From assembly GCF_035953295.1 (NCBI RefSeq), contig NZ_CP108370.1:6247001-6311000 (forward strand): a DNA stretch of 64,000 nucleotides, written 5' to 3'. Positions 32,461-41,842 of this stretch are shown one piece after another. Position numbers and translations under genes: made by a program. Origin of the DNA: Streptomyces sp. NBC_01335 (lineage in GTDB: Bacteria; Actinomycetota; Actinomycetes; Streptomycetales; Streptomycetaceae). Position 1 is the first letter of the stretch. Each line of letters begins with the position of its first letter. The notes under the pieces are model-generated. The model had not been told where the DNA came from and searched no databases. It worked only from the letters and a program-made list of their open reading frames with translations.

Positions 32461-35114
32461 ACGGCACCAGCGACAGCAACAGCGACAAGCACCTCGACAC
32501 CACCGACACCACCAGCACCACCGACATCACCACCAGCACTACCGACACCACCAGCACCACCACCGGCCGCGCGCCCGTCGGGCCCCGGACGCTGCCTGTC
32601 CCCGACCTCTCCCTCGTCGTGCTGATCGGGGCCACCGGCTCCGGCAAGTCGACCTTCGCGCACCGCCACTTCAAGCCCACCGAGGTCGTCTCCTCGGACT
32701 TCTGCCGCGGCCTGGTCGCCGACGACGAGAACGACCAGAGCGCGAGCCGCGACGCCTTCGACGTGCTCCACTACATCGTCGGCAAGCGCCTCGAAGCGGG
32801 CCGGCTGACCGTCGTGGACGCCACCAACGTGCAGTCCGAGGCCCGCCGCAAGCTCGTCCAGCTGGCCAGGGAGTACGACGTGCTGCCGGTGGCCGTGGTG
32901 CTCGACCTGCCCGAGGAGGTCTGCCAGGCGCGCAACGCGGAGCGGCCCGACCGGGCGGACATGCCGCGCCACGTCGTCCAGCGCCACCGGCGCGAGCTGC
33001 GCCGTTCGCTGCGCGGTCTGGAACGCGAGGGCTTCCGCAAGGTGCACCTGCTGCACAGCGAGGAGGAGACCGACCGGGCGGCCGTCGTGCGCGAGCGCCG
33101 GTACAACGACCTGCGCCACCTCACCGGTCCCTTCGACATCATCGGTGACATCCACGGGTGCAGCAGCGAACTGGAGTCCCTGCTCGCCAAGCTCGGTTAC
33201 ACGGACGGCAGCCACCCCGAGGGGCGCACGGCGGTCTTCGTCGGCGACCTCGTCGACCGGGGCCCGGACAGCCCCGGGGTGCTGCGCCGGGTGATGTCCA
33301 TGGTCGCCTCGGGCGACGCCCTCTGCGTGCCCGGCAACCACGAGAACAAGCTCGGCCGCTACCTCAAGGGCCGCAAGGTCCAGCACACCCACGGACTGGC
33401 CGAGACCATCGAGCAGCTGGAGCGCGAGGACGAGACCGCCCCGGAGTTCCGCGAGCAGGTCGAGGAGTTCGTCGCGGGGCTCGTCAGCCACTACGTGCTG
33501 GACGGCGGCGACCTCGTGGTGTGCCACGCCGGGCTGCCGGAGAAGTACCACGGCCGCACCTCCGGCCGGGTCCGCTCGCACGCCCTGTACGGCGACACCA
33601 CCGGCGAGACCGACGAGTTCGGCCTGCCCGTGCGCTACCCGTGGGCCGAGGAGTACCGGGGCCGCGCGGCCGTCGTCTACGGCCACACCCCGGTGCCCAC
33701 CGCCTCCTGGGTCAACAACACCCTCTGCCTGGACACCGGGGCGGTCTTCGGCGGCAAGCTGACCGCGCTGCGCTGGCCGGAGCGCGAGATCGTCGACGTA
33801 CCCGCCGAGAAGGTCTGGTACGAGCCGGTCAAGCCGCTGGCGACCGAGGCGCCGGGCGGCAGGGAGGGCCGTCCGCTCGACCTCGGGGACGTCCACGGCC
33901 GCCGGATCGTGGAGACCCGCCACATGGGCCGGCTCTCGGTGCGCGAGGAGAACGCGGCCGCCGCGCTCGAAGTGATGAGCCGGTTCGCCGTCGACCCCAG
34001 GCTGCTGCCGTACCTCCCGCCGACCATGGCGCCGACCGCCACCTCCCACGAGGACGGCTACCTGGAGCACCCGGCCGAGGCGTTCGCGCAGTACCGGGCG
34101 GACGGGGTCAGCACGGTCGTGTGCGAGGAGAAGCACATGGGTTCGCGCGCGGTCGCCCTGGTCTGCCGGGACGCCGCCGCCGCCCGTGAGCGGTTCGGTA
34201 CGGACGGGCCGGCCGGCGCGCTCTACACCCGCACCGGGCGGCCGTTCCTGGACGACGCGGAGCTCGCCGGAACGCTCCTCGGCCGGATCGGGGCCGCGGT
34301 CACCGCCGCGGGGCTCTGGGAGGAGTGGGACACCGACTGGGTCCTGCTCGACGCGGAGTTGCTGCCCTGGTCGCTGAAGGCGGCCGGACTGCTGCGCTCG
34401 CAGTACGCCGCCGTGGGCGCCGCCGCCGGTGCCGCCCTCCCGCCGGCCCTCGCCGCGCTGGAGGCCGCCGCGGCCCGGGGCGTCGACGTGGCCCCTCTCG
34501 CCGGTCGCCAGCGCGAACGGGCCGGGGACGCCGCCGCGTTCACCGAGGCGTACCGGCGCTACTGCTGGAACACCGAGGGGCTCGACGGGGTGCGGCTCGC
34601 ACCGTTCCAGGTCCTCGCGGTGCGGGGGCGTTCGCTCGCCGCCGAACCGCACGACGCGCAGCTCGGGTGGCTGGACCGGCTGGTCGAGCACGATCCGACC
34701 GGCCTGCTCCAGGTCACCCGCCGGCTCGTCGTCGACACCGGCGACGAGGCGTCCGTCCGCGCGGGCGTCGACTGGTGGCTGGAGATGACCGGCAGCGGCG
34801 GCGAGGGCATGGTCGTCAAGCCGCTCGGCGCTCTCGTACGGGACGCCAAGGGGCGGCTCGTGCAGCCGGGCGTCAAGGTGCGCGGCCGGGAGTACCTCCG
34901 GATCATCTACGGCCCCGAGTACACCCGCCCCGACAACCTGGCGCGGCTGCGCTCCCGGTTCCTCGGCCACAAGCGGTCGCTGGCGCTGCGGGAGTACGCA
35001 CTCGGCCTGGAGGCGCTCGACCGGCTGGCCGAGGGCGAGCCGCTCTGGCGGGTCCACGAGGCGGTCTTCGCCGTCCTCGCCCTGGAGTCGGAGCCGGTCG
35101 ACCCCCGGCTGTGA
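32457..35114 (+). CDS. pnkp: Polynucleotide kinase-phosphatase-ligase Pnkp
   Basis: The 885-residue RNA end-healing and sealing enzyme has three domains. The 5' kinase has a P-loop GATGSGKST near residue 57. The calcineurin-like 2',3'-phosphatase has GDIHG near 230, GDLVDRG, GNHE and GHTP. The C-terminal ligase-type adenylyltransferase has EEKHMGSR near 557; its Lys accepts AMP. It repairs RNAs cut by ribotoxins together with Hen1. ATG 32457 has AGGAGG upstream and overlaps the hen1 stop. Before the kinase domain is an unusual Thr/Asp/Ser-rich stretch (residues 14-36). Confidence 0.96.
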   Translation: MNGTSDSNSDKHLDTTDTTSTTDITTSTTDTTSTTTGRAPVGPRTLPVPDLSLVVLIGATGSGKSTFAHRHFKPTEVVSSDFCRGLVADDENDQSASRDAFDVLHYIVGKRLEAGRLTVVDATNVQSEARRKLVQLAREYDVLPVAVVLDLPEEVCQARNAERPDRADMPRHVVQRHRRELRRSLRGLEREGFRKVHLLHSEEETDRAAVVRERRYNDLRHLTGPFDIIGDIHGCSSELESLLAKLGYTDGSHPEGRTAVFVGDLVDRGPDSPGVLRRVMSMVASGDALCVPGNHENKLGRYLKGRKVQHTHGLAETIEQLEREDETAPEFREQVEEFVAGLVSHYVLDGGDLVVCHAGLPEKYHGRTSGRVRSHALYGDTTGETDEFGLPVRYPWAEEYRGRAAVVYGHTPVPTASWVNNTLCLDTGAVFGGKLTALRWPEREIVDVPAEKVWYEPVKPLATEAPGGREGRPLDLGDVHGRRIVETRHMGRLSVREENAAAALEVMSRFAVDPRLLPYLPPTMAPTATSHEDGYLEHPAEAFAQYRADGVSTVVCEEKHMGSRAVALVCRDAAAARERFGTDGPAGALYTRTGRPFLDDAELAGTLLGRIGAAVTAAGLWEEWDTDWVLLDAELLPWSLKAAGLLRSQYAAVGAAAGAALPPALAALEAAAARGVDVAPLAGRQRERAGDAAAFTEAYRRYCWNTEGLDGVRLAPFQVLAVRGRSLAAEPHDAQLGWLDRLVEHDPTGLLQVTRRLVVDTGDEASVRAGVDWWLEMTGSGGEGMVVKPLGALVRDAKGRLVQPGVKVRGREYLRIIYGPEYTRPDNLARLRSRFLGHKRSLALREYALGLEALDRLAEGEPLWRVHEAVFAVLALESEPVDPRL
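32496..32564 (+). repeat. Low-complexity ACC/GAC triplet repeat in pnkp
   Basis: The 5' end of pnkp contains imperfect runs of GAC-ACC-ACC and AGC-ACC-ACC, encoding about 23 residues of Thr, Asp and Ser. Such repeats can change length by slippage. The stretch lies outside the kinase domain and is probably a flexible linker. Confidence 0.75.
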
Positions 35115-35142
35115 CGTACCGCTGTGACGTACCGCTGTGACG
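35108..35142 (+). repeat. 13-bp tandem repeat over the pnkp stop codon
   Basis: GCTGTGACGTACC occurs at 35108-35120 and again at 35121-35133, with a third partial copy (GCTGTGACG) to 35142. The first copy contains the pnkp stop (TGA 35112-35114), so the duplication adds further TGA codons behind it and does not change the protein. Confidence 0.85.
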
Positions 35143-35206
35143 CACGTCCCGCGATCGGCAGGCGGTTCGCGGGGTGAAGCGGGTGCCGCCCGGTGAGGAT
35201 GGGGAC

Positions 35207-36439
35207 ATGGGATTCCACGTCGACTCCGAGGCCGGGCGGCTGCGCCGCGTCATCCTGCACCGCCCCGATCTGGAACTGAAGCGGCTCACCCCGAGCAACA
35301 AGGACGCGCTCCTCTTCGACGACGTGCTCTGGGTGCGCCGCGCCCGGCAGGAGCACGACGGCTTCGCGGACCTGCTGCGCGACCGGGGCGTCGAGGTCCA
35401 CCTCTTCGGCGACCTGCTCCGGGAAGCGCTGGGCGTCCCGGTGGCCCGGCGGCTGGTGCTGGACCGGGTCTTCGACGAGAAGGAGTACGGCCCGCTGGCC
35501 ACCGAGCACCTGCGGGCGGCCTTCGAGGAACTGACCCCGGCGGAGCTGGCCGAGGCGCTGGTCGGCGGGATGACCAAGCGGGAGTTCCTGGACCGGCACG
35601 CCGAGCCGGTCTCGGTCCGCTTCCACGTCATGGAGCCGGACGACTTCCTGCTCGGCCCGCTGCCCAACCACCTCTTCACCCGGGACACCTCCGCCTGGAT
35701 CTACGACGGGGTTTCCATCAACGCGATGCGCTGGCCCGCCCGGCAGCGCGAGACCGTCCACTTCGAGGCGATCTACCGCCACCACCCGCTCTTCACCGGC
35801 CCCGAGGCAGGGGTCTTCCACCACTGGTCGCAGGGCCAGCACGACTACCCGTCGACCATCGAGGGCGGTGACGTGCTGGTGATCGGCCGGGGCGCGGTGC
35901 TCGTCGGGATGAGTGAGCGCACCACCCCGCAGGCGGTCGAGATGCTGGCGCGCGGGCTCTTCGACGCCGGTTCCGCGCACACGATCGTGGCGCTGGACAT
36001 GCCGAAGCGGCGGGCGTTCATGCACCTGGACACCGTGATGACGATGGTCGACGGCGACACCTTCACCCAGTACGCCGGACTCGGCATGCTCCGCTCGTAC
36101 ACCATCGAGCCGGGCGACGGGCCCCGCGAACTCAAGGTCACCGACCATCCGCCCGAGCACATGCACCGGGCCATCGCCGCCGCCCTCGGCCTGGACGCGA
36201 TCCGTGTCCTCACCGCCACCCAGGACGTCCACGCCGCCGAGCGCGAACAGTGGGACGACGGCTGCAACGTCCTGGCCATCGAGCCCGGGGTGGTCGTCGC
36301 CTACGAGCGCAACGCCACCACCAACACCCATCTGCGCAAGCAGGGCATCGAGGTCCTGGAGATCCCGGGCAGCGAGCTGGGGCGGGGCCGGGGCGGCCCC
36401 CGGTGCATGAGCTGCCCCGTCGTACGCGATCCGGTGTGA
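35207..36439 (+). CDS. arcA: Arginine deiminase
   Basis: The 410-residue protein hydrolyses arginine to citrulline and ammonia in the cytoplasm. It shows FTRDTSAWI, the guanidinium-binding [10 protein letters not shown] and the C-terminal [12 protein letters not shown], with the catalytic Cys at 400. Its length matches the family (about 410). ATG 35207 follows GAGGATGGGG. The next gene is an ornithine carbamoyltransferase, which would take citrulline to ornithine and carbamoyl phosphate. No carbamate kinase is in the window. Confidence 0.95.
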   Translation: MGFHVDSEAGRLRRVILHRPDLELKRLTPSNKDALLFDDVLWVRRARQEHDGFADLLRDRGVEVHLFGDLLREALGVPVARRLVLDRVFDEKEYGPLATEHLRAAFEELTPAELAEALVGGMTKREFLDRHAEPVSVRFHVMEPDDFLLGPLPNHLFTRDTSAWIYDGVSINAMRWPARQRETVHFEAIYRHHPLFTGPEAGVFHHWSQGQHDYPSTIEGGDVLVIGRGAVLVGMSERTTPQAVEMLARGLFDAGSAHTIVALDMPKRRAFMHLDTVMTMVDGDTFTQYAGLGMLRSYTIEPGDGPRELKVTDHPPEHMHRAIAAALGLDAIRVLTATQDVHAAEREQWDDGCNVLAIEPGVVVAYERNATTNTHLRKQGIEVLEIPGSELGRGRGGPRCMSCPVVRDPV

Positions 36440-36499
36440 GAGCTGTCCCGTAGGCCGCGTCCGGCCACTCCCGCCGGGTGGGCGGGCTCCGCACGACTC

Positions 36500-36527
36500 T
36501 GTATAGCGATGCATTGCCTCGTATACA
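36500..36527. promoter_or_regulatory. Palindrome upstream of the carbamoyltransferase gene
   Basis: TGTATA and TATACA flank 16 bp that include GATGCAT, about 55 bp before ATG 36581. The A/T-rich, palindromic character and the arginine-pathway context suggest an ArgR-like operator. A second GATGCAT lies at 37679-37685, before the permease. The match to any known ARG box was not tested, so the assignment is tentative. Confidence 0.4.
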
Positions 36528-36580
36528 CTTCCAGGGTTACGGTACGCCGAAGATCCCCGTCCGACCCAGGAGCAAGAACC

Positions 36581-37591
36581 ATGGCCATAGACCTCGCAGG
36601 CCGTCACTTCCTCAAGGAGCTCGACTTCACCGCCGAGGAGTTCCTCGGGCTGGTCGAGCTGGCCGCGGAGCTGAAGGCGGCCAAGAAGTCGGGGAGCGAG
36701 GTCCAGCGGCTGCGCGGCAAGAACATCGCGCTGATCTTCGAGAAGACGTCGACCCGCACCCGCTGCGCCTTCGAGGTCGCCGCCGCGGACCAGGGCGCCT
36801 CCACCACGTACCTGGACCCCTCCGGTTCGCAGATGGGGCACAAGGAGTCCGTACGGGACACGGCGCGGGTGCTCGGCCGGATGTTCGACGGGATCGAGTT
36901 CCGGGGCGACAGCCAGCAGGCGGTCGAGGAGCTCGCCGCCTACGCGGGCGTCCCGGTCTTCAACGGCCTCACCGACGAGTGGCACCCCACCCAGATGCTC
37001 GCCGACGTCCTCACCATGGTCGAGCACACCGCCAAGGACATCCGCGACGGCGGCTTCGCGTTCGCCTACCTCGGCGACGCCCGCTTCAACATGGGCAACT
37101 CCTACCTGATCACCGGCGCGCTGCTCGGCCTGGACGTGCGGATCGTGGCACCCGAGGCGTACTGGCCGCACCAGGACATAGTGGCGCGGGCCCGGGAGCT
37201 GGCCGCCGGCAGCGGCGCGAAGATCACCCTCACCGAGGACATCGCCGAGGGCGTGGCCGGGAGCGACTTCATCGCCACCGACGTCTGGGTCTCCATGGGC
37301 GAGCCCAAGGAGGTCTGGGCCGAGCGCATCGCCGCGCTCGCCCCGTACACCGTGACCATGGACGTGCTGCGCGCCACGGGGAACCCCGGCGTGAAGTTCC
37401 TGCACTGCCTGCCCGCGTTCCACGACCTCGGCACCGCGGTCGGCCGGGAGATCCACGCCGTGCACGGGATGACCGAGCTGGAGGTCACCGACGAGGTCTT
37501 CGAGTCCGCCCACTCGGTGGTCTTCGACGAGGCGGAGAACCGGATGCACACCATCAAGGCGATCCTCGTCGCCACGCTCGCGGGCGCCTGA
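36581..37591 (+). CDS. argF: Ornithine carbamoyltransferase
   Basis: The 336-residue protein interconverts ornithine plus carbamoyl phosphate and citrulline. It shows the carbamoyl-phosphate site [20 protein letters not shown], the ornithine region DVWVSMGEP and [11 protein letters not shown] 36581 has AGGAG 9 bases upstream. Next to arcA it is probably the catabolic enzyme (arcB function) of the arginine deiminase pathway, although sequence alone does not separate it from anabolic ArgF. Confidence 0.93.
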   Translation: MAIDLAGRHFLKELDFTAEEFLGLVELAAELKAAKKSGSEVQRLRGKNIALIFEKTSTRTRCAFEVAAADQGASTTYLDPSGSQMGHKESVRDTARVLGRMFDGIEFRGDSQQAVEELAAYAGVPVFNGLTDEWHPTQMLADVLTMVEHTAKDIRDGGFAFAYLGDARFNMGNSYLITGALLGLDVRIVAPEAYWPHQDIVARARELAAGSGAKITLTEDIAEGVAGSDFIATDVWVSMGEPKEVWAERIAALAPYTVTMDVLRATGNPGVKFLHCLPAFHDLGTAVGREIHAVHGMTELEVTDEVFESAHSVVFDEAENRMHTIKAILVATLAGA

Positions 37592-37732
37592 GCGGGACCG
37601 CCCACGGGCACGTGAGGGGAACGCCCGCGGGCGCCCGAAGCGCACGAGGAGACAGCTTTTTGTCCCGAGTGCATGGTGATGCATCCAATTGGGTGAACAT
37701 GCGCGTCGGCGGCTACCATGATTCGTCTCGTT

Positions 37733-37760
37733 GGGGTCCGAGCTTGCAGGCTCGGGCCCC
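37733..37760 (+). promoter_or_regulatory. Hairpin in the leader of the permease gene
   Basis: GGGGTCCGAGC pairs with GCTCGGGCCCC around a TTGCAG loop, forming an 11-bp stem with one G-T pair. It lies about 80 bp before ATG 37840, within the 248-bp gap after the carbamoyltransferase gene. It may terminate the upstream transcript or fold in the permease leader. Confidence 0.5.
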
Positions 37761-37839
37761 ATTGCCATGTGCGGCACCGCCCCCCACGGCGTGCCGGGCG
37801 TGGTCCCCCCACCGCACCACCAGAGAAGAGAAACGCCGC

Positions 37840-39312
37840 ATGAGCGCGCAGCGCACGATCCGGCCGGGCCCACCCAGCTCCGGCCCGCGCCGCAAGAGCC
37901 CCGAACAGCTGGTCGCCGAGTCCGGCGCGGACCTGGAGGGGCACGGCCTCAAGCGCACCATGGGCCTGTTCCAGCTGGTCTGCTTCGGTGTCGGCGCGGT
38001 CGTCGGCACCGGCATCTTCGTCGGGCTCTCGGACAGCGTCTCGGAGGCCGGCCCGGCGGTCGTGATCTCGTTCGTGCTGGCGGCGATCACCTGCATCTTC
38101 ACGGCGTTCTCCTTCGCCGAACTGGGCGGCGCGATCCCCGTCTCCGGCAGCTCCTACTCCTTCGCCTACGCCACCTTCGGCGAGCGCACCGCGTTCCTCG
38201 TCGGCGGCTGCCTGCTGCTGGAGTACGGCGTCTCGGTCTCCGCGGTCGCGGTGGGCTGGAGCCAGTACGTCAACGAACTGCTGCACAGCCTCTTCGGGGT
38301 GCAGCTGCCCGAAGCGCTCTCCGGCGGCCCCTCCGACGGCGGTGTCGTCAACCTGCCGGCCGTCCTGGTGATCGCCATGGCCGCCGCGCTCCTCGTGCGC
38401 GGAGTCCGGGAGAGCGCGAGCGCGACCGCCGCGATGGTGGTCCTCAAGATCTCCATCCTGATCGCGTTCTGCGCCATCGCCTTCACCGCGTACCGGCACG
38501 ACAACCTGTCGCCGTTCGCGGGCAGCGGCATCTCCGGGATCACGTCCGGGGCCTCGCTGGCCTTCTTCTCGTACATCGGCTTCGACGCGATCACCACCGC
38601 CGGCGAAGAGGTCAAGAACCCCCGGCGGAACATCCCCGTCGCGATCATGATCTGCCTCGGTCTGGTCACGCTGCTGTACTGCGCGGTCGCCGTCGCCGCC
38701 ATCGGGGCGCTCGGCCCGGAGAAGGTCGCGGACACGCCCGCCGCACTCTCGGCCGTGGTCAACCAGGTCACCGACTCCACGGTGGGCGGCGGCATCGTCG
38801 CGTTCGGCGCGGTCGTCGCCATCGCCTCCGTGGTGCTGGCCGTGATGTACGGCCAGACCCGCATCCTCATGTCGATGGCCCGGGACGGACTCGTGCCGAG
38901 GATCTTCGAACGGGTCTCGCCCAAGACCCACACCCCGGTCGCCAACACCTGGATCGTCGCCGCCGTCTTCGCGGTCCCGGCCGCCTTCTCCTCGCTCGAC
39001 GCGGTGGTGAACCTGACCACCATCGGCACCCTGGGGGCGATGGCCGTCGTCAACCTCGCCGTCATCCAGCTGCGCCGCCGCAACCCCGGGCTGAAGCGCT
39101 CCTTCCGGGTGCCGCTCTACCCCGTCAGCCCGGTCCTGGGCGTCGCGTTCTGCCTGTACCTGATGTACGGGACCGGCTGGGAGGCCTGGGCCGAGTTCGC
39201 GGCCTTCCTGGTCGCGGGCTCCCTGCTGTACACCTTCTACAGCCGGAGCCGCTCGCGCCTGGTCAGCTCTGTGGAGCAGGACCCGGCTGGGCAGGCACCA
39301 CCGGCAGCGTGA
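37840..39312 (+). CDS. APC-family amino acid permease
   Basis: The 490-residue membrane protein has about twelve helices. The first carries GVGAVVGTGIFVGL, the substrate-binding loop of amino acid-polyamine-organocation carriers, and FFSYIGFDAITTAGEEVKNP is typical of cationic amino acid transporters. Following arginine deiminase and ornithine carbamoyltransferase, it may import arginine or exchange it for ornithine (inference). ATG 37840 has GAAGAG upstream. Its last 50 bases overlap the 3' end of the opposite-strand ATPase gene. Confidence 0.88.
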   Translation: MSAQRTIRPGPPSSGPRRKSPEQLVAESGADLEGHGLKRTMGLFQLVCFGVGAVVGTGIFVGLSDSVSEAGPAVVISFVLAAITCIFTAFSFAELGGAIPVSGSSYSFAYATFGERTAFLVGGCLLLEYGVSVSAVAVGWSQYVNELLHSLFGVQLPEALSGGPSDGGVVNLPAVLVIAMAAALLVRGVRESASATAAMVVLKISILIAFCAIAFTAYRHDNLSPFAGSGISGITSGASLAFFSYIGFDAITTAGEEVKNPRRNIPVAIMICLGLVTLLYCAVAVAAIGALGPEKVADTPAALSAVVNQVTDSTVGGGIVAFGAVVAIASVVLAVMYGQTRILMSMARDGLVPRIFERVSPKTHTPVANTWIVAAVFAVPAAFSSLDAVVNLTTIGTLGAMAVVNLAVIQLRRRNPGLKRSFRVPLYPVSPVLGVAFCLYLMYGTGWEAWAEFAAFLVAGSLLYTFYSRSRSRLVSSVEQDPAGQAPPAA

Positions 39313-39712
39313 ACCAGACCGCCTTGCCGTGCTCCGTGGTGCGGTGACCGCAGGCGGAGCTGAGGGTACGGATCAGCAGCAGGCCGCGCCCGTGCTCCTG
39401 CCACGGGTCCGGCATGGTGTCCGGGCCCGCGGCGGCCAGTCCGCCCGGCGGCTCGGGGTCGCGGTCGTGGACCTCCACCTGGCAGCCGGTCGGCAGCAGC
39501 TCCACCACCAGCTCGATGGGCTCCTGGCCGTCGGTGTGCTCGACGGCGTTGGTGACCAGCTCGGCGGTGAGCAGCTCGGCGGTGTCACTGTCCGGGGGTG
39601 CTTCGATGTCGTTGAGCGCGCTGCGGACGAGGGCGCGGGCGATCGGCACGGCCGCGGTCGTGTGCGGCAGCTCGATGCGCCAGGAGGCGGGTGCGGGATC
39701 GACGGGCGGCAA
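39263..39712 (-). CDS. RsbW-like serine kinase/anti-sigma ATPase domain protein
   Basis: The 149-residue single HATPase_c (GHKL) domain has ELVTNAVEH (N box), HDRDPEPP (G1-like) and GRGLLLIRTL (G2). It belongs to the many small Streptomyces ATPases that act as anti-sigma factors or switch kinases in stress regulation. TTG 39712 is the only upstream start, with GGAAG 6 bases before it. Its partner is not in the immediate neighbourhood. Confidence 0.85.
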   Translation of the reverse strand: MPPVDPAPASWRIELPHTTAAVPIARALVRSALNDIEAPPDSDTAELLTAELVTNAVEHTDGQEPIELVVELLPTGCQVEVHDRDPEPPGGLAAAGPDTMPDPWQEHGRGLLLIRTLSSACGHRTTEHGKAVWFTLPVVPAQPGPAPQS

Positions 39713-40068
39713 GACGGCTTCCGTTTCGGGTCGCGGGGTTCCTTGCGCGGAAGCCGTCCAGTGACGGAGGGGCCGTCGTGAGGTGCGCGGCCGTCCACAT
39801 CGGGATGGCTTCCGTGTTCCAACCTACGGATCGGGACGTCCAGGCACAGGGGCCACCCGACCGGTATGAAAAGGACTTTCGGGCCACACTCTCACGAACC
39901 GCCCGATCCGTGGCTGTGAGGACAGTCACTCTACGCGGCGCCGGGTGATGCCCGTACCACCCTGTGCGGCCGCACGTGCGCGCTTCCCGCGCCCCGGACG
40001 CGGGACGGGGCCCGGTCGTCCGTGCGGACGGCCGGGCCCCGTCGGGGTACCGGGTGGAGCGGGGCGGA
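39713..40068. other. 356-bp intergenic region
   Basis: No gene is seen. The left part must carry the promoter of the small ATPase gene, but no clear hexamers stand out. The right part holds the terminator hairpin at 40004-40043. Confidence 0.6.
40004..40043 (-). terminator. Terminator hairpin after the FAD monooxygenase
   Basis: GACGGGGCCCGG and CCGGGCCCCGTC pair over 12 bp, with TCGTCC/GGACGG continuing the stem towards a GTGC loop. It starts 25 bp beyond the stop at 40069. There is no T run, as is common in Streptomyces. Confidence 0.7.
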
Positions 40069-41202
40069 TCAGTACGGCTTGACCAGCACGTGGGCGGCGC
40101 CGGGGATGCCGATCTTCAGGAGCTCGTCCTCCTCGGGCGTCGTCGGGTTGCCGGTCTCCTGCTTGAGGACCGCCCGCGACAGGCTCTGCACGAACATCGC
40201 GCGGGGCCGGCGCCGGGCCTCCCACGCGGCGAGGGCCGCCGGGACGTCGGCCTCGGCGTCCAGCGACCGGGCCAGCACCAGGGCGTCCTCCACGGCCATC
40301 GCCGCGCCCTGCGCCAGCTGCGGCGCGCTGGCGTGCGCGGCGTCGCCGGCGAGCACGATCCGGCCGACGTGCCAGGGCTCCTCGACGGTCACCTGGGAGA
40401 TCCGGGAGTACACCACGGCGGCCGGGTCGGTGACGTGCTTCACCGCCTCGGCCACCGGCCCGCCGAACGCGGCGAGGCGCTCCACGAGCTCCTCGTGCGC
40501 CCGCTCCGGGTCCGGCCGGAAGTCCGGCTCCTCGCCGAAGACCGCGCCCAGGTACATCAGCTCGTCGGTGATCGGAGTGAGCAGCGCCTTGGCGTCCTCG
40601 TTGCCCGCGCTCATCACGACACCCTGGACCTCCGGCAGCCGCGGCACGGTGACGCGCCAGTTCGCGAAGCCCGTGTACTCGGGGGTGTACGTGTCGCCGT
40701 ACAGCCGCTTGCGCAGCGGCGAGCCGATGCCGTCGAAGCCGACGACCAGGTCCCAGCGGGCGGACGAACCGTCCGACAGGGTCACGTCGACCCCGGCACC
40801 GTCGTCGGACAGCTCGGTGATCGTCGTGCGGTAGGAGACGGACGCGCCGGCGGCCGACGCGGCCTCGGCGAGGATCCGGGCCAGCTCGGGCCGGGGTATG
40901 CCGTTGTTCGAGGGGGCGTCGTCCATGCGCGGCTGCGGGATCTTGGCCAGCGGGGTGCCGGTCGGGTCGCAGATGGTGAGGATCTCCCACTCGAAGCCCG
41001 CTTCGAGGCAGGCGTCCAGGGCCCCGATCTCCCGCATGACGTGCAGGGCGTTGGACGGCTGGATGATGCCGACGCCGAGAGCCTCGACGCCGTCGCGCAC
41101 TTCGGCGACCTGGACGGTGTGACCGCTCCGGGCGAGCGCGGTGGCCAGGGTGAGGCCGCCGATCCCGCCGCCGTGGATCAGTACGCGCAGGGGTGTTGCC
41201 AT
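40069..41202 (-). CDS. FAD-dependent monooxygenase
   Basis: The 377-residue group A flavoprotein hydroxylase has the dinucleotide motif GGGIGGLTLATAL at residues 11-23, the DG-type WDLVVGFDGIGSPLR, and the FAD-binding GRIVLAGDAAHASAP with an active-site-lining PQLAQGAAMAVEDA. It probably hydroxylates an aromatic or similar small molecule. ATG 41202 has GGAAAGAG upstream. It lies 65 bp after cvnD on the same strand, in the place where many conservons carry a cytochrome P450. Confidence 0.9.
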   Translation of the reverse strand: MATPLRVLIHGGGIGGLTLATALARSGHTVQVAEVRDGVEALGVGIIQPSNALHVMREIGALDACLEAGFEWEILTICDPTGTPLAKIPQPRMDDAPSNNGIPRPELARILAEAASAAGASVSYRTTITELSDDGAGVDVTLSDGSSARWDLVVGFDGIGSPLRKRLYGDTYTPEYTGFANWRVTVPRLPEVQGVVMSAGNEDAKALLTPITDELMYLGAVFGEEPDFRPDPERAHEELVERLAAFGGPVAEAVKHVTDPAAVVYSRISQVTVEEPWHVGRIVLAGDAAHASAPQLAQGAAMAVEDALVLARSLDAEADVPAALAAWEARRRPRAMFVQSLSRAVLKQETGNPTTPEEDELLKIGIPGAAHVLVKPY

Positions 41203-41267
41203 GTGTGTTCTCTTTCCGAGGAGGTCGAGGGGGTGAGGAACGGGGGGAAGGCGCGTGCGGCGGGCGT

Positions 41268-41837
41268 TCAGCCGACCGCCGCCGGCAGGGCCATCAGATG
41301 GTCGACCAGGGCCAGCAGCACGTCACGGCCGAAGGACCGCTCACGCACGTCGCCGACGAGGAGGGGGACGTGCGGGTCCAGGTCGAGCGCCGCGCGGATC
41401 TCCCCGGGGCTGCGGGTGTTGTGCCCGTGGAAGCAGTTGATCGCCACCACGAACGGGATGTCCCGGCTCTCGAAGAAGTCGATCGAGGCGAAACTGGTGT
41501 CCAGCCGGCGGGTGTCGGCGATGACGACACCGCCCAGGGCCCCGTTGACCAGGTCGTTCCACATGAACCAGAAGCGTTCCTGCCCGGGCGTGCCGAACAG
41601 GTAGACGACCAGCTCCGGGCTGACCGTGATGCGGCCGAAGTCCAGCGCGACCGTCGTGGTGCTCTTCTGGCCGACACCGGCCAGGTCGTCCACACCGATG
41701 CTGGCCTTGGTCAGGAACTCCTCGGTGCGCAGCGGGGCGACCTCGCTGACCGCGCCCACCAGGGTGGTCTTTCCGACGCCGAAGCCACCGGCGATGAGTA
41801 TCTTGACGGCGCTGGGCGCCGCTTGAGGCGTTGTCAT
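41268..41837 (-). CDS. cvnD: Conservon small GTPase-like protein CvnD
   Basis: The 189-residue protein has the P-loop GGFGVGKTT (18-26) and the switch-II-like GTPGQERF, and ends with a Ras-like fold typical of CvnD. In Streptomyces coelicolor the four Cvn proteins form a membrane-associated complex likened to eukaryotic G-protein signalling. ATG 41837 is 5 bp after cvnC. Confidence 0.93.
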   Translation of the reverse strand: MTTPQAAPSAVKILIAGGFGVGKTTLVGAVSEVAPLRTEEFLTKASIGVDDLAGVGQKSTTTVALDFGRITVSPELVVYLFGTPGQERFWFMWNDLVNGALGGVVIADTRRLDTSFASIDFFESRDIPFVVAINCFHGHNTRSPGEIRAALDLDPHVPLLVGDVRERSFGRDVLLALVDHLMALPAAVG

Positions 41838-41842
41838 CTTGC

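Noticed and set aside
37592..37732. GC-rich inverted segments just after the carbamoyltransferase stop.
   Set aside because: Arms are short and interrupted; only the hairpin at 37733 has a convincing stem.
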